A stretch of DNA of 64,000 nucleotides from positions 6,532,029-6,596,028 of the forward strand of contig NZ_CP007440.1 of NCBI RefSeq assembly GCF_001579845.1, read 5' to 3'. Position numbers and translations under genes: made by a program. This document shows positions 34,275 to 42,330 of this stretch, one piece after another. This stretch comes from Rhodoplanes sp. Z2-YC6860 (GTDB taxonomy: Bacteria > Pseudomonadota > Alphaproteobacteria > Rhizobiales > Xanthobacteraceae). Position 1 is the stretch's first letter; each line of letters opens with the position of its first letter. The notes beneath the pieces are model-generated. The model had not been told where the DNA came from, did not search any database, and was given only the letters and a program-made list of their open reading frames with translations.

Positions 34275-34534
34275 TGTCGGGAAAAGCCGGCGGTGTCGTT
34301 CGCCATTTTCGAAAAAACAAGAGAGTTACGGTTGCAGAAGCCTATCGCGAGGCTACCGAGCGCAAGCGGCTTTTGATCCGTAACGCGGGTGAGACACACA
34401 ACCGGCTGACGTTCATCGCGCATGCCATGCGTGAGTTGCTCAGAGACGATAAATTCATCTTGCTTCTGATGACCGAAAACTTGGACACCATCCCGCGGAA
34501 ACTGGCGGCCCGTATGGAACGAACGGGGGCTTGA
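34274..34534 (+). CDS. Small helical protein, middle gene of the recombinase module
   Basis: An 86-aa basic helical protein (MSGKAGGVVRHFRKNKRVTV, AEAYREATERKRLLIRNAGE, FIAHAMRELLRDDKFILLLM, TIPRKLAARMERTGA). It is coupled by TGATG overlaps on both sides. Not a known domain to me; the helices and the position suggest a partner of the recombinase or of the RepB-C-like protein. Confidence 0.7.
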   Translation: MSGKAGGVVRHFRKNKRVTVAEAYREATERKRLLIRNAGETHNRLTFIAHAMRELLRDDKFILLLMTENLDTIPRKLAARMERTGA

Positions 34535-35046
34535 TGGCGAAAAAATCGAAGCCCCGGCCCGTGATAAAGGCGTTTCAGCACAGGCGGGTAAACATAAAAC
34601 GCCGCACGCTAAGCCTCTGCCCCGAAGCGGTCGAGTTACTTAAAAGCAGATATGTGTCCCGCTACGCATTCGCTGAGCTGAAAAAAATGCTGCCGGCACG
34701 GCAGATCGAGGCGGCGCAATTGATGATCGCGATGAACGAATTTTCGGTCGGCTTCGCGAGGTTGCTCGTGAGTGCCACACCCTGCGATCGACTTGTGGAA
34801 CTCAAAAAACCCAAGTACGTCGCGAGACTCGCGCTCAAGCAGATCGCGAGAATGGAGCAAGAATCCACCAATCTGGATCACCAAGTCTGCCTCATAGCAC
34901 AATCTTATGGAGATGATCATCTCGATCTGGTGGTCGTGGTCGGTTACGTCTTGCGGCTACTCGAAAACGCGCGTGTGGTGCGGTTTCTTGCGCAGAATTA
35001 TTCCGAACTACTCTCTGAGTTTCAGAAAATCGCAGAATCTCATTAG
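34534..35046 (+). CDS. RepB C-terminal-domain-like protein
   Basis: A 170-aa protein with a basic N-terminus (MAKKSKPRPVIKAFQHRRVN). The middle (AFAELKKMLPARQIEAAQLM, IAMNEFSVGFARLLVSATP, DRLVELKKPKYVARLALKQI) and the end (LDLVVVVGYVLRLLENARVV, RFLAQNYSELLSEFQKI) follow the pattern of the C-terminal domain of rhizobial plasmid-partition protein RepB. The ParB-type nuclease/DNA-binding half is missing. In a recombinase operon it could bind DNA ends or direct the element, but that is inference. Confidence 0.65.
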   Translation: MAKKSKPRPVIKAFQHRRVNIKRRTLSLCPEAVELLKSRYVSRYAFAELKKMLPARQIEAAQLMIAMNEFSVGFARLLVSATPCDRLVELKKPKYVARLALKQIARMEQESTNLDHQVCLIAQSYGDDHLDLVVVVGYVLRLLENARVVRFLAQNYSELLSEFQKIAESH

Positions 35047-35665
35047 GCAACGACTTAGCGCGCTAGCACACGGTTGGAACTAGCCAACACGCTACGGTAT
35101 TTTCCCACTGGCACTCGACCAACAGACGCCCTCCCACGCATTTGACACAAACTCGGCAAATTTCTGTACCGAATGAAACCAACGTTCGTTCGATTCTCCC
35201 GACATCGTTCAGAACTGCATCGAGAGTTGGTTGGGGACGGCAGTGCTGCGTGCGTTTAGGCCATTTTGGAAGATATTGACGGCCGTCTGTTCTGCGACAA
35301 ACCGTACGCCACAGAAGATCGCCGCTCGTACCACCACGCCAAAACGAAGACGCACGCTAGTGCGGATGCGCAAGCCGGTAACGGAAATAGCACTTGGCAA
35401 AATTTCGCAAACGAGATGATGCTGTTTAGTCGCAATCTAGCTGATTGCTCAGCTGGCGAACTCCATGTCTGCGCGCAGCATTCGAGGGCGAGGCGACGGC
35501 CCTGAAATTGTAGAATATTATTTTTATCCGGGGCGCGGCCGCCGAGAAAAATTTCCTGGGAGACCCGGGTGGCGCCAGCCACAAAAAATATTTCCTACCA
35601 CTTGCCTATGATGCGATTCAGCATCACAGAGGATCTGGCTCTTCCTTTTTTGTATGGAGGAGTCC
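35047..35665. other. No convincing gene
   Basis: Two opposing frames around 35209-35505 have no ribosome binding site or recognisable motif. Right-hand end of any element carrying the recombinase operon could lie here, but I could not find matching direct or inverted ends. Confidence 0.35.
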
Positions 35666-35836
35666 ATGACCATCGATCCTAAATCTTCTACGACTTGGCG
35701 CGATCGGCTGCAGGTGTTCGCACAGATGGCCGCGATTGGTTCATTCGCTGCCGCACTGATCATCGCCAGCCTTGCAATAGCAAACTACCGGAGACTTCCG
35801 ACGGAGGCCCCTTCTCCTGTGTCGCGAAGCCCGTGA
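35666..35836 (+). CDS. Small single-pass membrane protein, 56 aa
   Basis: GGAGGAGTCC precedes the ATG at 35666. The product has a polar start (MTIDPKSSTTWRDRLQVFAQ), one membrane segment (MAAIGSFAAALIIASLAIAN) and a short Pro-rich tail. Function unknown. Confidence 0.6.
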   Translation: MTIDPKSSTTWRDRLQVFAQMAAIGSFAAALIIASLAIANYRRLPTEAPSPVSRSP

Positions 35837-36429
35837 GACAGAAGAGTGGGTCCTGCGATTTGCGTCAGTTACGACGGGGCTACGCCTACCGTACTAGATA
35901 GGCCGGGTGTGCCGAGCTTGGAAACCCCGGAACTGGCGCTCCCAAAACTGTGCCGAGACGGGTAGTGGCCGGGCGAAGATGTGCGTAAAGTGGAGAATGT
36001 TGGATCCCAGTTCCTCTCCCTCCGCCAGCCGGCCCCGGCGAGATATTCTCCGCTGCGAGAGGAGCCCGGAGAAAGCCCACGTTTATCGGCTTTTCAAGGA
36101 AGACCTCCGCACTTTCCATCTCGCAGACAGCCCGGAATTCTCTCTCTTGGCCCGATTGTCTCTGAAGCTCCGCACTTCGGCGTTTAGTGCGGAATTCAGT
36201 TGAGGCCCAATTTTGCTGGCCTTCAGAAGCTAAGCGGCCTCCGAGTTGGAATGAGCGGATCGGCCGAGCGAGGACCGCAAAAACCGTCGACGAGGTCTAC
36301 GTCGGGTAAAAGCAGACATGGCCGCAACGGGTAGGGATATCGGCCTATGACTCAAGGCCGACATCGGGGGGACCTTCCAAGGTGTCCTTTTGAGCAGCTA
36401 CGATGCCGTCTTAAACGATGAGGCGCGGA
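35837..36429. other. Decayed or non-coding stretch with a dispersed repeat
   Basis: No supported gene. It contains one copy of a 48-bp repeat (35979-36026) also found at 53583-53631, and is bounded on the right by a truncated transporter gene. The composition suggests an old integration site or a deletion scar. Confidence 0.4.
35979..36026 (+). repeat. Dispersed 48-bp repeat, copy 1
   Basis: Begins tgtgcgtaaagtggagaatg and ends gttcctctccctccgcca. It matches 53583-53631 with about seven differences and one 1-base gap, same orientation. The right end (GTTC-x-TCTCCCTCCGCCA) resembles the T-arm plus acceptor end of a tRNA such as tRNA-Ser, which is a common trace of integration; this reading is tentative. 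Confidence 0.65.
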
Positions 36430-36726
36430 ATGAGGCGGCGAGAACTACTGGGCCTTATTATCGGTGGTGCTGTGGCGTGGCCCTCATGCACGTTTGCACA
36501 GCCGCCCACACAGCCGGTCATCGGCTTCCTGCATAGCGGCTCACCCGGCCCCACGTCGAACTACGTGACTGCATTCCGTGCAGGCCTTGGCGAGACCGGG
36601 TTCATCGCAGGTGGCAACGTGGCCATGGAGCATCTCTGGGCAGAAGACCAGTTCGATCGTCTCCCCGCATTAGCCAAAGAACTTGTCCAGCACAAAGTCT
36701 CACTAATACGCGCTCGATGTCTTTAG
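36430..36726 (+). pseudogene. Truncated ABC transporter substrate-binding protein (ABC_sub_bind type)
   Basis: The start MRRRELLGLIIGGAVAWPSC is the Tat-like signal of this family; PVIGFLHSGSPGPTSNYVTA, FRAGLGETGFIAGGNVAMEH and DRLPALAKELVQHKVSLI follow, matching the first third of a 320-330 aa protein. The match stops near residue 95 and the frame ends soon after. No membrane or ATPase partner is adjacent. Confidence 0.8.
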
Positions 36727-36905
36727 CGACGCCTATGAGGAGCGGCAATCACGATTGAGATAGGATCGCTAGCTGGAAAAGTCTCCTCGAGAGCCTCATC
36801 GAGACGACGCTCCAACTCGGCATACGTGTTAGAATGATCAGCCGATGACACGGTCTCCTCCGTACGATGTTTCCAGGAGCTCTCAGATTTTGCGAATGTA
36901 GTCAT
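36723..36905 (-). CDS. Small hypothetical protein, 60 aa
   Basis: ACAGGACTAAATT precedes the ATG. The C-terminal half ELERRLDEALEETFPASDPI (then SIVIAAP) is a motif (LDE-x-LE-x-TFPASDP-x-S) that recurs in short proteobacterial proteins of unknown function. The 3' end touches the truncated transporter gene. Confidence 0.65.
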   Translation of the reverse strand: MTTFAKSESSWKHRTEETVSSADHSNTYAELERRLDEALEETFPASDPISIVIAAPHRRR

Positions 36906-37023
36906 AATTTAGTCCTGTCTTTCCGGTCTGCAGCTGAAGGACCGTGTTAGAAAACGCGCAGCCACCCCCAACCGTTCGGTGTGCTCCTGCGATACCCTCG
37001 CCGCATGGGCCGGCCGATCCCAT

Positions 37024-37446
37024 TTAATCCGGCTGGGGTTGCGGAATTAACAGGACGGTCAATTGGCGCACCTCACCGTTCGGGGTTTCCCAGGTGATAG
37101 AGGAATCCTCTTCAAGTCCGATGAGTGCTGTTCCAACTGGCGTTAAAACCGACACCTTCCGTTGTAAGATGTCTGCGTGCTCGGGATAAACGAGCGTCAC
37201 CCGCTGGATCTTACCCGTGGTGTCATCACGGAACTCCACCTCGCTGTTCATGCACACGACGTGCTGTGGGTGCTCGCCCTTGGCCAGCACGCGGGCGCGC
37301 CCGACCTCGTCAGCAAGCTCATCCGCCAGATCTGGCATCTGTTTTCGAGCCGCATGCGCGAGAACCGACAGCCGCTCGTAGTCATCAGCTGACAGTACAA
37401 TGGACGGCTTAACTCGATGTGGCGACGTCGTGTTCTCAATGGACAT
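37024..37446 (-). CDS. rnk: Nucleoside diphosphate kinase regulator / GreA-GreB family protein (Rnk-like)
   Basis: GGAGGCAAAA precedes the ATG at 37446. The 140-aa protein has an N-terminal coiled region (IVLSADDYERLSVLAHAARK, DLADELADEVGRARVL) and the GreA/B C-terminal FKBP-like fold: VVCMNSEVEFRDDTTGKIQR, VTLVYPEHAD, SVLTPVGTALIGLEEDSSI and TWETPNGEVRQLTVL. Rnk binds RNA polymerase and influences NDP kinase and alginate or polyphosphate traits in other bacteria. The acidic tip of true GreA is not present at this short coiled coil. Confidence 0.88.
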   Translation of the reverse strand: MSIENTTSPHRVKPSIVLSADDYERLSVLAHAARKQMPDLADELADEVGRARVLAKGEHPQHVVCMNSEVEFRDDTTGKIQRVTLVYPEHADILQRKVSVLTPVGTALIGLEEDSSITWETPNGEVRQLTVLLIPQPQPD

Positions 37447-37875
37447 TTTTGCCTCCAACTGTTCGCCGCGTTTACGCGGCGGAGGGACCTGGATCGTCAT
37501 CGTGATCGTCTACATCGTCTCAGTTCACGGGAGCCTGCTCGATCTTCTGGGGGCGCCTCGGCAGGAACGGGCGCACGTTTGTCGGTTCGCGATTCATTTC
37601 CTTCACTGGCTCATGGAGCGACATACGGTCTTCCTGTATACGGTCTTGCAAAAGCTACGGGAGCAGCCGGAGACGCTGCTTGTTGAGTCACAGCGCTCGC
37701 CCGAATCGCTATCGGAAAAGCTGCCAACTCGATTTTGTGGTGGTCCCCGAGCTCGCGCGAATGCGCGCCAAACTCGGGGCTAATTGCCCGCGATCAGATT
37801 ACCGGCACGAAAAAGGCCGCGTTGGAATGTCGCAAAGCTCAACATCCGTCAAATGTAAGCATTGAATCGCAAGTT
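37447..37875. other. No convincing gene
   Basis: Open frames on both strands lack ribosome binding sites and domain signatures. Separates rnk from the PTS-IIA operon, so rnk likely has its own promoter here. Confidence 0.4.
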
Positions 37876-38379
37876 TCAATCGGCGCTTTGTCGCACTGGG
37901 CTCCTGCCGCTTGCCGCGAGATCTTGAGTCTCCTCGTAACCGCACAGTACGGCGTATATCGAGTCACGGCTTTCCGCGCCGCGGAGAAGCTTCCGCACGT
38001 GAACGTCTCGCAGCGTGCGCGCGACGCAAGCAAGCGCCTGCAAATGCCCCCTGGGATTATCCAGCGGACTGAGAAGCAACGCCACCAGATCCGTCTTGGA
38101 GCCGTCGGTGGAGCCGAAATCGACCGGCGGATTCAGCTTGGCGAAGATCACGAAAGGATCGCCAAGGCCGGGTATGAAGGCGTGAGGCAGAGATATGCCG
38201 GTGCCTGGGCCAAAGGCAGGCATTTCGGCCCCATCGAGCACCGCGCTTACGACGAGGTCTGCTGGCGTCGCACTGTTGGTGGCGGCAACTGCAGCGAGTT
38301 TGCGAAGTGCATCACTCTTGTCGGCCGCGTAGAGGTTCGGAATGACCCGCTCGATGCTCAGCAGATTCCGCATCTTCAT
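37876..38379 (-). CDS. PTS IIA domain protein (PtsN/fructose type)
   Basis: A 167-aa protein: MKMRNLLSIERVIPNLYAAD and KSDALRKLAAVAA at the start, then FGPGTGISLPHAFIPGLGDP with the phosphorylatable His in LPHA, and LVALLLSPLDNPRGHLQALA toward the end. This is the EIIA(Ntr/Fru) fold; PtsN-type proteins regulate nitrogen, potassium or stress functions rather than transport. No other PTS gene is nearby. The location beside a Na+/K+-antiporter operon fits potassium-related regulation, but that is inference. Last gene of a three-gene minus-strand unit. Confidence 0.8.
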   Translation of the reverse strand: MKMRNLLSIERVIPNLYAADKSDALRKLAAVAATNSATPADLVVSAVLDGAEMPAFGPGTGISLPHAFIPGLGDPFVIFAKLNPPVDFGSTDGSKTDLVALLLSPLDNPRGHLQALACVARTLRDVHVRKLLRGAESRDSIYAVLCGYEETQDLAASGRSPVRQSAD

Positions 38380-38392
38380 CTTCGTATTCCTA

Positions 38393-38617
38393 TCAATCTG
38401 CGAGCACCTTTTGTCGCACGTGCGCGGCAAATTCGCTTCTGCTCAGCTGCGTGCCGTCTTCTCCCTCGATCGAGATGACGGTCGTTCCGTGTCGTACGAC
38501 GGCGCGCGCCCAAAGCAGCGCCTCATCTAAAGTGGCGAACTGATTGTTGGGCCATTGGTCTTTTTCCATAGGTGGAACGGCTGCGCCGCCCCCGCCGCCG
38601 TAGTAGGCTCGGTACAT
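38393..38617 (-). CDS. Small hypothetical protein, 74 aa
   Basis: GGAGGTTGAT precedes the ATG at 38617. The protein begins MYRAYYGGGGGAAVPPMEKD and continues with FATLDEALLWARAVVRHGTT, VISIEGEDGTQLSRSEFAAH. The C-terminal half resembles short domains found in rhizobial proteins of unknown function. 13 nt upstream of the PTS IIA gene, 11 nt after the small membrane-protein gene. Confidence 0.7.
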   Translation of the reverse strand: MYRAYYGGGGGAAVPPMEKDQWPNNQFATLDEALLWARAVVRHGTTVISIEGEDGTQLSRSEFAAHVRQKVLAD

Positions 38618-38628
38618 ATCAACCTCCA

Positions 38629-38760
38629 TTATCGTTCGTCTCGTGTTGCGGAGCGCGCCCGGGCTACAGCCACTCTGGCCTCGCGAAAACCGTCGGGATC
38701 GCAGAACCAGATGAATGCCAGCCACACCGCGATGACCGTAACCGTTCCAATTAGCAACAT
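38629..38760 (-). CDS. Small membrane protein, 43 aa
   Basis: GGAGGAACCA is placed ideally before the ATG at 38760. The product MLLIGTVTVIAVWLAFIWFC is one membrane segment, followed by a basic tail (DPDGFREARVAVARARSATR). First gene of a unit leading to the 74-aa protein and the PTS IIA protein; it is divergent from phaA with about 290 nt between. Confidence 0.65.
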   Translation of the reverse strand: MLLIGTVTVIAVWLAFIWFCDPDGFREARVAVARARSATRDER

Positions 38761-39052
38761 TGGTTCCTCCAATTGGCGCTCATGACGCGCTGAACCCCGC
38801 CGTGAGGTATCACGGCGCGGTGAATGCTCAAATTGTAAGTTGGGACCCGGACGGCTAAGCCGGCCGGGTTACTGGCCAGCGCGCAGGAGGCCGGCGCGTA
38901 GCTGCGATCGTTGAGCCTTCGTCATCATACCTGGGACGTAAGCGCCAAAGTTCCTGAGTCAAGCGGGGCATTGCGCCACAGGATTTGCTGCGCCGCAGGA
39001 CGGGTTGAGATTACCATGCCACAATGTAAGTCCTCCCAACGCGGTGCAGCGA

Positions 39053-41986
39053 ATGGCGCTTATCTCTGCCGTAGTTTTACTTACGCTCATCACGCTGCCC
39101 TTCTGCGGCAGTTTGGTCGCTGCTCTTTTCCCGCCAAATGCCCGCAATACGGAGACCTATGTCGCCGGCGGAATAGCGCTCACAGCGCTCCTACTCGTCA
39201 TCGCCTGCTATTCCCAAGTCGTCGATGGCGGCGTGGTGCATCACTGCATCCCCTGGATGCCCGAGCTCGGACTGACCTTCGACCTGCGGATGGATGGGTT
39301 CGCATGGGTGATGGCCGTGTTGGTTACAGGAATCGGGTTCCTGGTGGTCGTCTATGCCCGCTATTACATGTCGGCCGCCGATCCCGTTCCCCGGTTCTTC
39401 GCTTTTCTGCTCGCATTCATGGGCGCGATGCTCGGGATCGTGTTGTCGGGCAATCTCATCCAGTTGGTCTTTTTTTGGGAGCTAACAAGTCTCTTCTCGT
39501 TCCTCCTGATTGGCTACCGGCATCACACCGCGCAAGCGCGCGATGGCGCACGCATGGCGCTGATCATCACCTCATCGGGGGGACTCTGCCTGTTCGCTGG
39601 CGTGCTGATCCTTGGGCATATCGTCGGCAGCTATGACCTCGATCGAGTATTGGCATCCGGCGCGCAGATTCGCGGCCATTCCCTTTACGTGCCCGCGATG
39701 GTTCTCATCCTTCTCGGTGCACTGACAAAGAGCGCACAATTTCCGTTTCATTTCTGGCTGCCCCATGCGATGGCGGCGCCGACCCCGGTCTCGGCTTATC
39801 TGCATTCCGCTACCATGGTGAAGGCGGGCGTCTTTCTTCTGGTACGGCTGTGGCCGGCCCTGGGCGGCACCAACGAATGGCTCTGGCTCGTCGGATCGGC
39901 TGGGCTCGTGACTTTCATTCTCGGTGCCTTTATCGCCGTGTTTCAGCAGGATCTGAAAGGATTGCTCGCCTATTCGACCATCAGTCATCTCGGGCTGATT
40001 ACTCTGCTGATCGGGCTCGATACCCCCCTCGGGCAAGTGGCCGCGATCTTCCACATCATGAATCACGCGACGTTCAAGGCGTCCTTGTTCATGGCGGCTG
40101 GAATCATCGACCACGAAACCGGGACACGCGATATTCGCCGTCTCAGCGGATTGAGAAAATTCATGCCGATCACCGCGGCATTGGCCATGGTTGCGGCAGC
40201 CGCCATGGCCGGCGTCCCACTGCTGAACGGCTTTCTGTCGAAGGAAATGTTCTTCGCCGAGACCATCGAGATCCACGACAACTCTTTCGTCGACCAAGCG
40301 CTGCCCTATATCGTCACCGCCGCGAGCATGTTCACAGTCGCGTATTCACTGCGCTTCATACGTGACGTGTTTTTTGGCCCGCCGCCGACCGCTGTTCTTC
40401 GGACGCCACGCGAACCACCGTTCCTGATGCGCTTTCCGGCGGAGTTGCTTGTGCTCGCCTGCCTTGTGGTGGGTATGGTTCCGGCTTTCACGATTGCTCC
40501 GCTACTTGCGACCGCGCTGCATGCGGTTCTGGGTCCCACGCTGCCGCAGTACAGCCTCCAGCTCTGGCACGGCTTCACTCCTGAACTCGTGATGAGCGCC
40601 GTGGCGATCTTGGGCGGTGTGGCTTTGTACATGATACTCCGATCGTATCTCCAAGTTCATGAGGGTCCGCCGCTCTTGCGTCACATCAAAGGGCAGCGAA
40701 TTTTTGATCTCGCGCTCTTCACCCTCTCGTGGCGGATAGCCAAACGGTTGGAGCAATTGTTCGGCACACGACGGCTGCAGCCACAACTTCAGCTCCTCGT
40801 CTGTGTTGCATTCCTTGCCGGCTTTGCTCCCATCTACCTTCGTGGAGTTCACACGCAGCTCTCTTGGCCAGGAAACATCGATATTGCGCTCAGCATCGTC
40901 TGGGCTGTGGGCATATCCTGTGCTGTGGCTGCCGCCTACCAGGCAAAATTCCACCGTCTTGCTGCGCTGATTCTGCTCGGCGGCGCAGGGCTGGTGACGT
41001 GCGTCACTTTCGTCTGGCTGGCAGCGCCGGATCTGGCGTTGACGCAGCTTGCGGTCGAGACCGTGACGACTGTTTTGCTTTTGTTGGGTCTCCGCTGGCT
41101 ACCCAAACGAATCCGAAATCCTCAATCGGCCGGTAGGGTTATTCGATGGTACCGCGCCCGTGACTTCCTCATGGCCGTCGCCGCAGGGTTTGGTCTGGCC
41201 ACGCTTGCGTATCTGGTCATGACCCGTCCTGGACCAGAGAGTATTGCGGGATTCTTTGCCGAGAATGCCTACACCAAGGGAGGGGGCACCAATATCGTGA
41301 ACGTCATCTTGGTGGACTTCAGGGCGTTCGACACGCTCGGTGAAATTTCAGTGCTCGCCATTGTAGCGGCCAGCGTCTACGCGCTGTTGCGTCGGTTCCG
41401 GCCGGCCGCCGAAAGTATCCGCGTCCCCGAGCAGCAGCAGATAGGCGCCGCGGCGGGCGATAAGCAGCCCCAGGGGGCCCGGCACGCAGCTGTCGACGAT
41501 GTGATGGCGGTGCCAGCGCTACTGGTGGGAATGCTGTTCCCGGTCGTGGGAGCCGCGGCACTCTATCTTCTTCTGCGAGGCCACGATCTGCCTGGCGGAG
41601 GGTTCGTCGCTGGGATCATCATGGCAGTGGCATTCATCCTTCAATACATGGCGCGAGGCACGACGTGGGTCGAGTCCCATTTGCGCGTGCTGCCGGTCCG
41701 ATGGATGGGCTTTGGCCTTCTTCTCGCGGCCGGAGTGGGAGCTGGGGCTTTTGCGTTCGGCAGGCCATTCCTGAGCTCCTCGTTCTCTTATCTGGAAATT
41801 CCACTGGTCGGGTCCACTCCTCTGGCCAGCGCTTTATTGTTCGATGTCGGCGTATTCGCGCTGGTCGTCGGCGCGACTGTCCTGATGTTAATCGCGATCG
41901 CGCACCAGTCCCTGCGAAGCCACAGGATTTCCATCGCCGCCGATACCACCGCTCCTCAGGTGTCACCAGAAACTGAGGTGCGATGA
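39053..41986 (+). CDS. phaA: Monovalent cation/H+ antiporter subunit A (fused A/B, Mrp/Pha type)
   Basis: A 977-aa multi-helix membrane protein. The first 500 residues match the NuoL/MrpA proton-translocating domain (FPFHFWLPHAMAAPTPVSAY, LHSATMVKAGVFLL, FIAVFQQDLKGLLAYSTISH, GVPLLNGFLSKEMFFAET). The C-terminal part has MrpA-C features (APDLALTQLAVETVTTVLLL, NIVNVILVDFRAFDTLGE) and a fused MrpB domain (RGHDLPGGGFVAGIIMAVAF). Fusion of A and B is normal in rhizobial pha loci. With C-G it exports Na+ or K+ for H+. The start is the first Met of a membrane helix. Confidence 0.95.
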   Translation: MALISAVVLLTLITLPFCGSLVAALFPPNARNTETYVAGGIALTALLLVIACYSQVVDGGVVHHCIPWMPELGLTFDLRMDGFAWVMAVLVTGIGFLVVVYARYYMSAADPVPRFFAFLLAFMGAMLGIVLSGNLIQLVFFWELTSLFSFLLIGYRHHTAQARDGARMALIITSSGGLCLFAGVLILGHIVGSYDLDRVLASGAQIRGHSLYVPAMVLILLGALTKSAQFPFHFWLPHAMAAPTPVSAYLHSATMVKAGVFLLVRLWPALGGTNEWLWLVGSAGLVTFILGAFIAVFQQDLKGLLAYSTISHLGLITLLIGLDTPLGQVAAIFHIMNHATFKASLFMAAGIIDHETGTRDIRRLSGLRKFMPITAALAMVAAAAMAGVPLLNGFLSKEMFFAETIEIHDNSFVDQALPYIVTAASMFTVAYSLRFIRDVFFGPPPTAVLRTPREPPFLMRFPAELLVLACLVVGMVPAFTIAPLLATALHAVLGPTLPQYSLQLWHGFTPELVMSAVAILGGVALYMILRSYLQVHEGPPLLRHIKGQRIFDLALFTLSWRIAKRLEQLFGTRRLQPQLQLLVCVAFLAGFAPIYLRGVHTQLSWPGNIDIALSIVWAVGISCAVAAAYQAKFHRLAALILLGGAGLVTCVTFVWLAAPDLALTQLAVETVTTVLLLLGLRWLPKRIRNPQSAGRVIRWYRARDFLMAVAAGFGLATLAYLVMTRPGPESIAGFFAENAYTKGGGTNIVNVILVDFRAFDTLGEISVLAIVAASVYALLRRFRPAAESIRVPEQQQIGAAAGDKQPQGARHAAVDDVMAVPALLVGMLFPVVGAAALYLLLRGHDLPGGGFVAGIIMAVAFILQYMARGTTWVESHLRVLPVRWMGFGLLLAAGVGAGAFAFGRPFLSSSFSYLEIPLVGSTPLASALLFDVGVFALVVGATVLMLIAIAHQSLRSHRISIAADTTAPQVSPETEVR

Positions 41987-42330
41987 TGGAAATAATAGTT
42001 GCCGCGGGAATCGGTGTGCTCACCGCCTCTGGCGTCTGGTTGTTGCTTCGACCGCGCACATTCCAGGTGATTGTCGGCCTGTCGCTCCTATCCTACGCAG
42101 TGAACCTCTTCATCATCGCCATGGGGCGGCTCCATACCAGATCACCGCCAATCCTGTCCGAGCGCGCCGCCGGGATGGCGTCGGACTACGCTGATCCGTT
42201 GCCGCAAGCGCTCGTCCTGACAGCCATCGTCATCAGCTTTGCGACGACTGCGCTCCTGCTGGTGGTTCTGCTCGCTTCGCGCGGACTGACCGGCACTGAC
42301 CACGTGGATGGACGGGAGTCGGAGCAGTGA
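41983..42330 (+). CDS. phaC: Antiporter subunit C (MrpC/PhaC)
   Basis: A 114-115 aa NuoK-like protein with three helices. The signature FQVIVGLSLLSYAVNLFIIA and DYADPLPQALVLTAIVISFA (then TTALLLV) is typical of MrpC. The start overlaps the phaA stop (ATGATG lets either Met serve). In the complex it contacts subunit A and D. It also overlaps phaD by 4 nt. Confidence 0.95.
   Translation: MMEIIVAAGIGVLTASGVWLLLRPRTFQVIVGLSLLSYAVNLFIIAMGRLHTRSPPILSERAAGMASDYADPLPQALVLTAIVISFATTALLLVVLLASRGLTGTDHVDGRESEQ

Noticed and set aside
39572-40297. Minus-strand frame inside phaA
   Set aside because: Antisense shadow of an unambiguous membrane protein gene.
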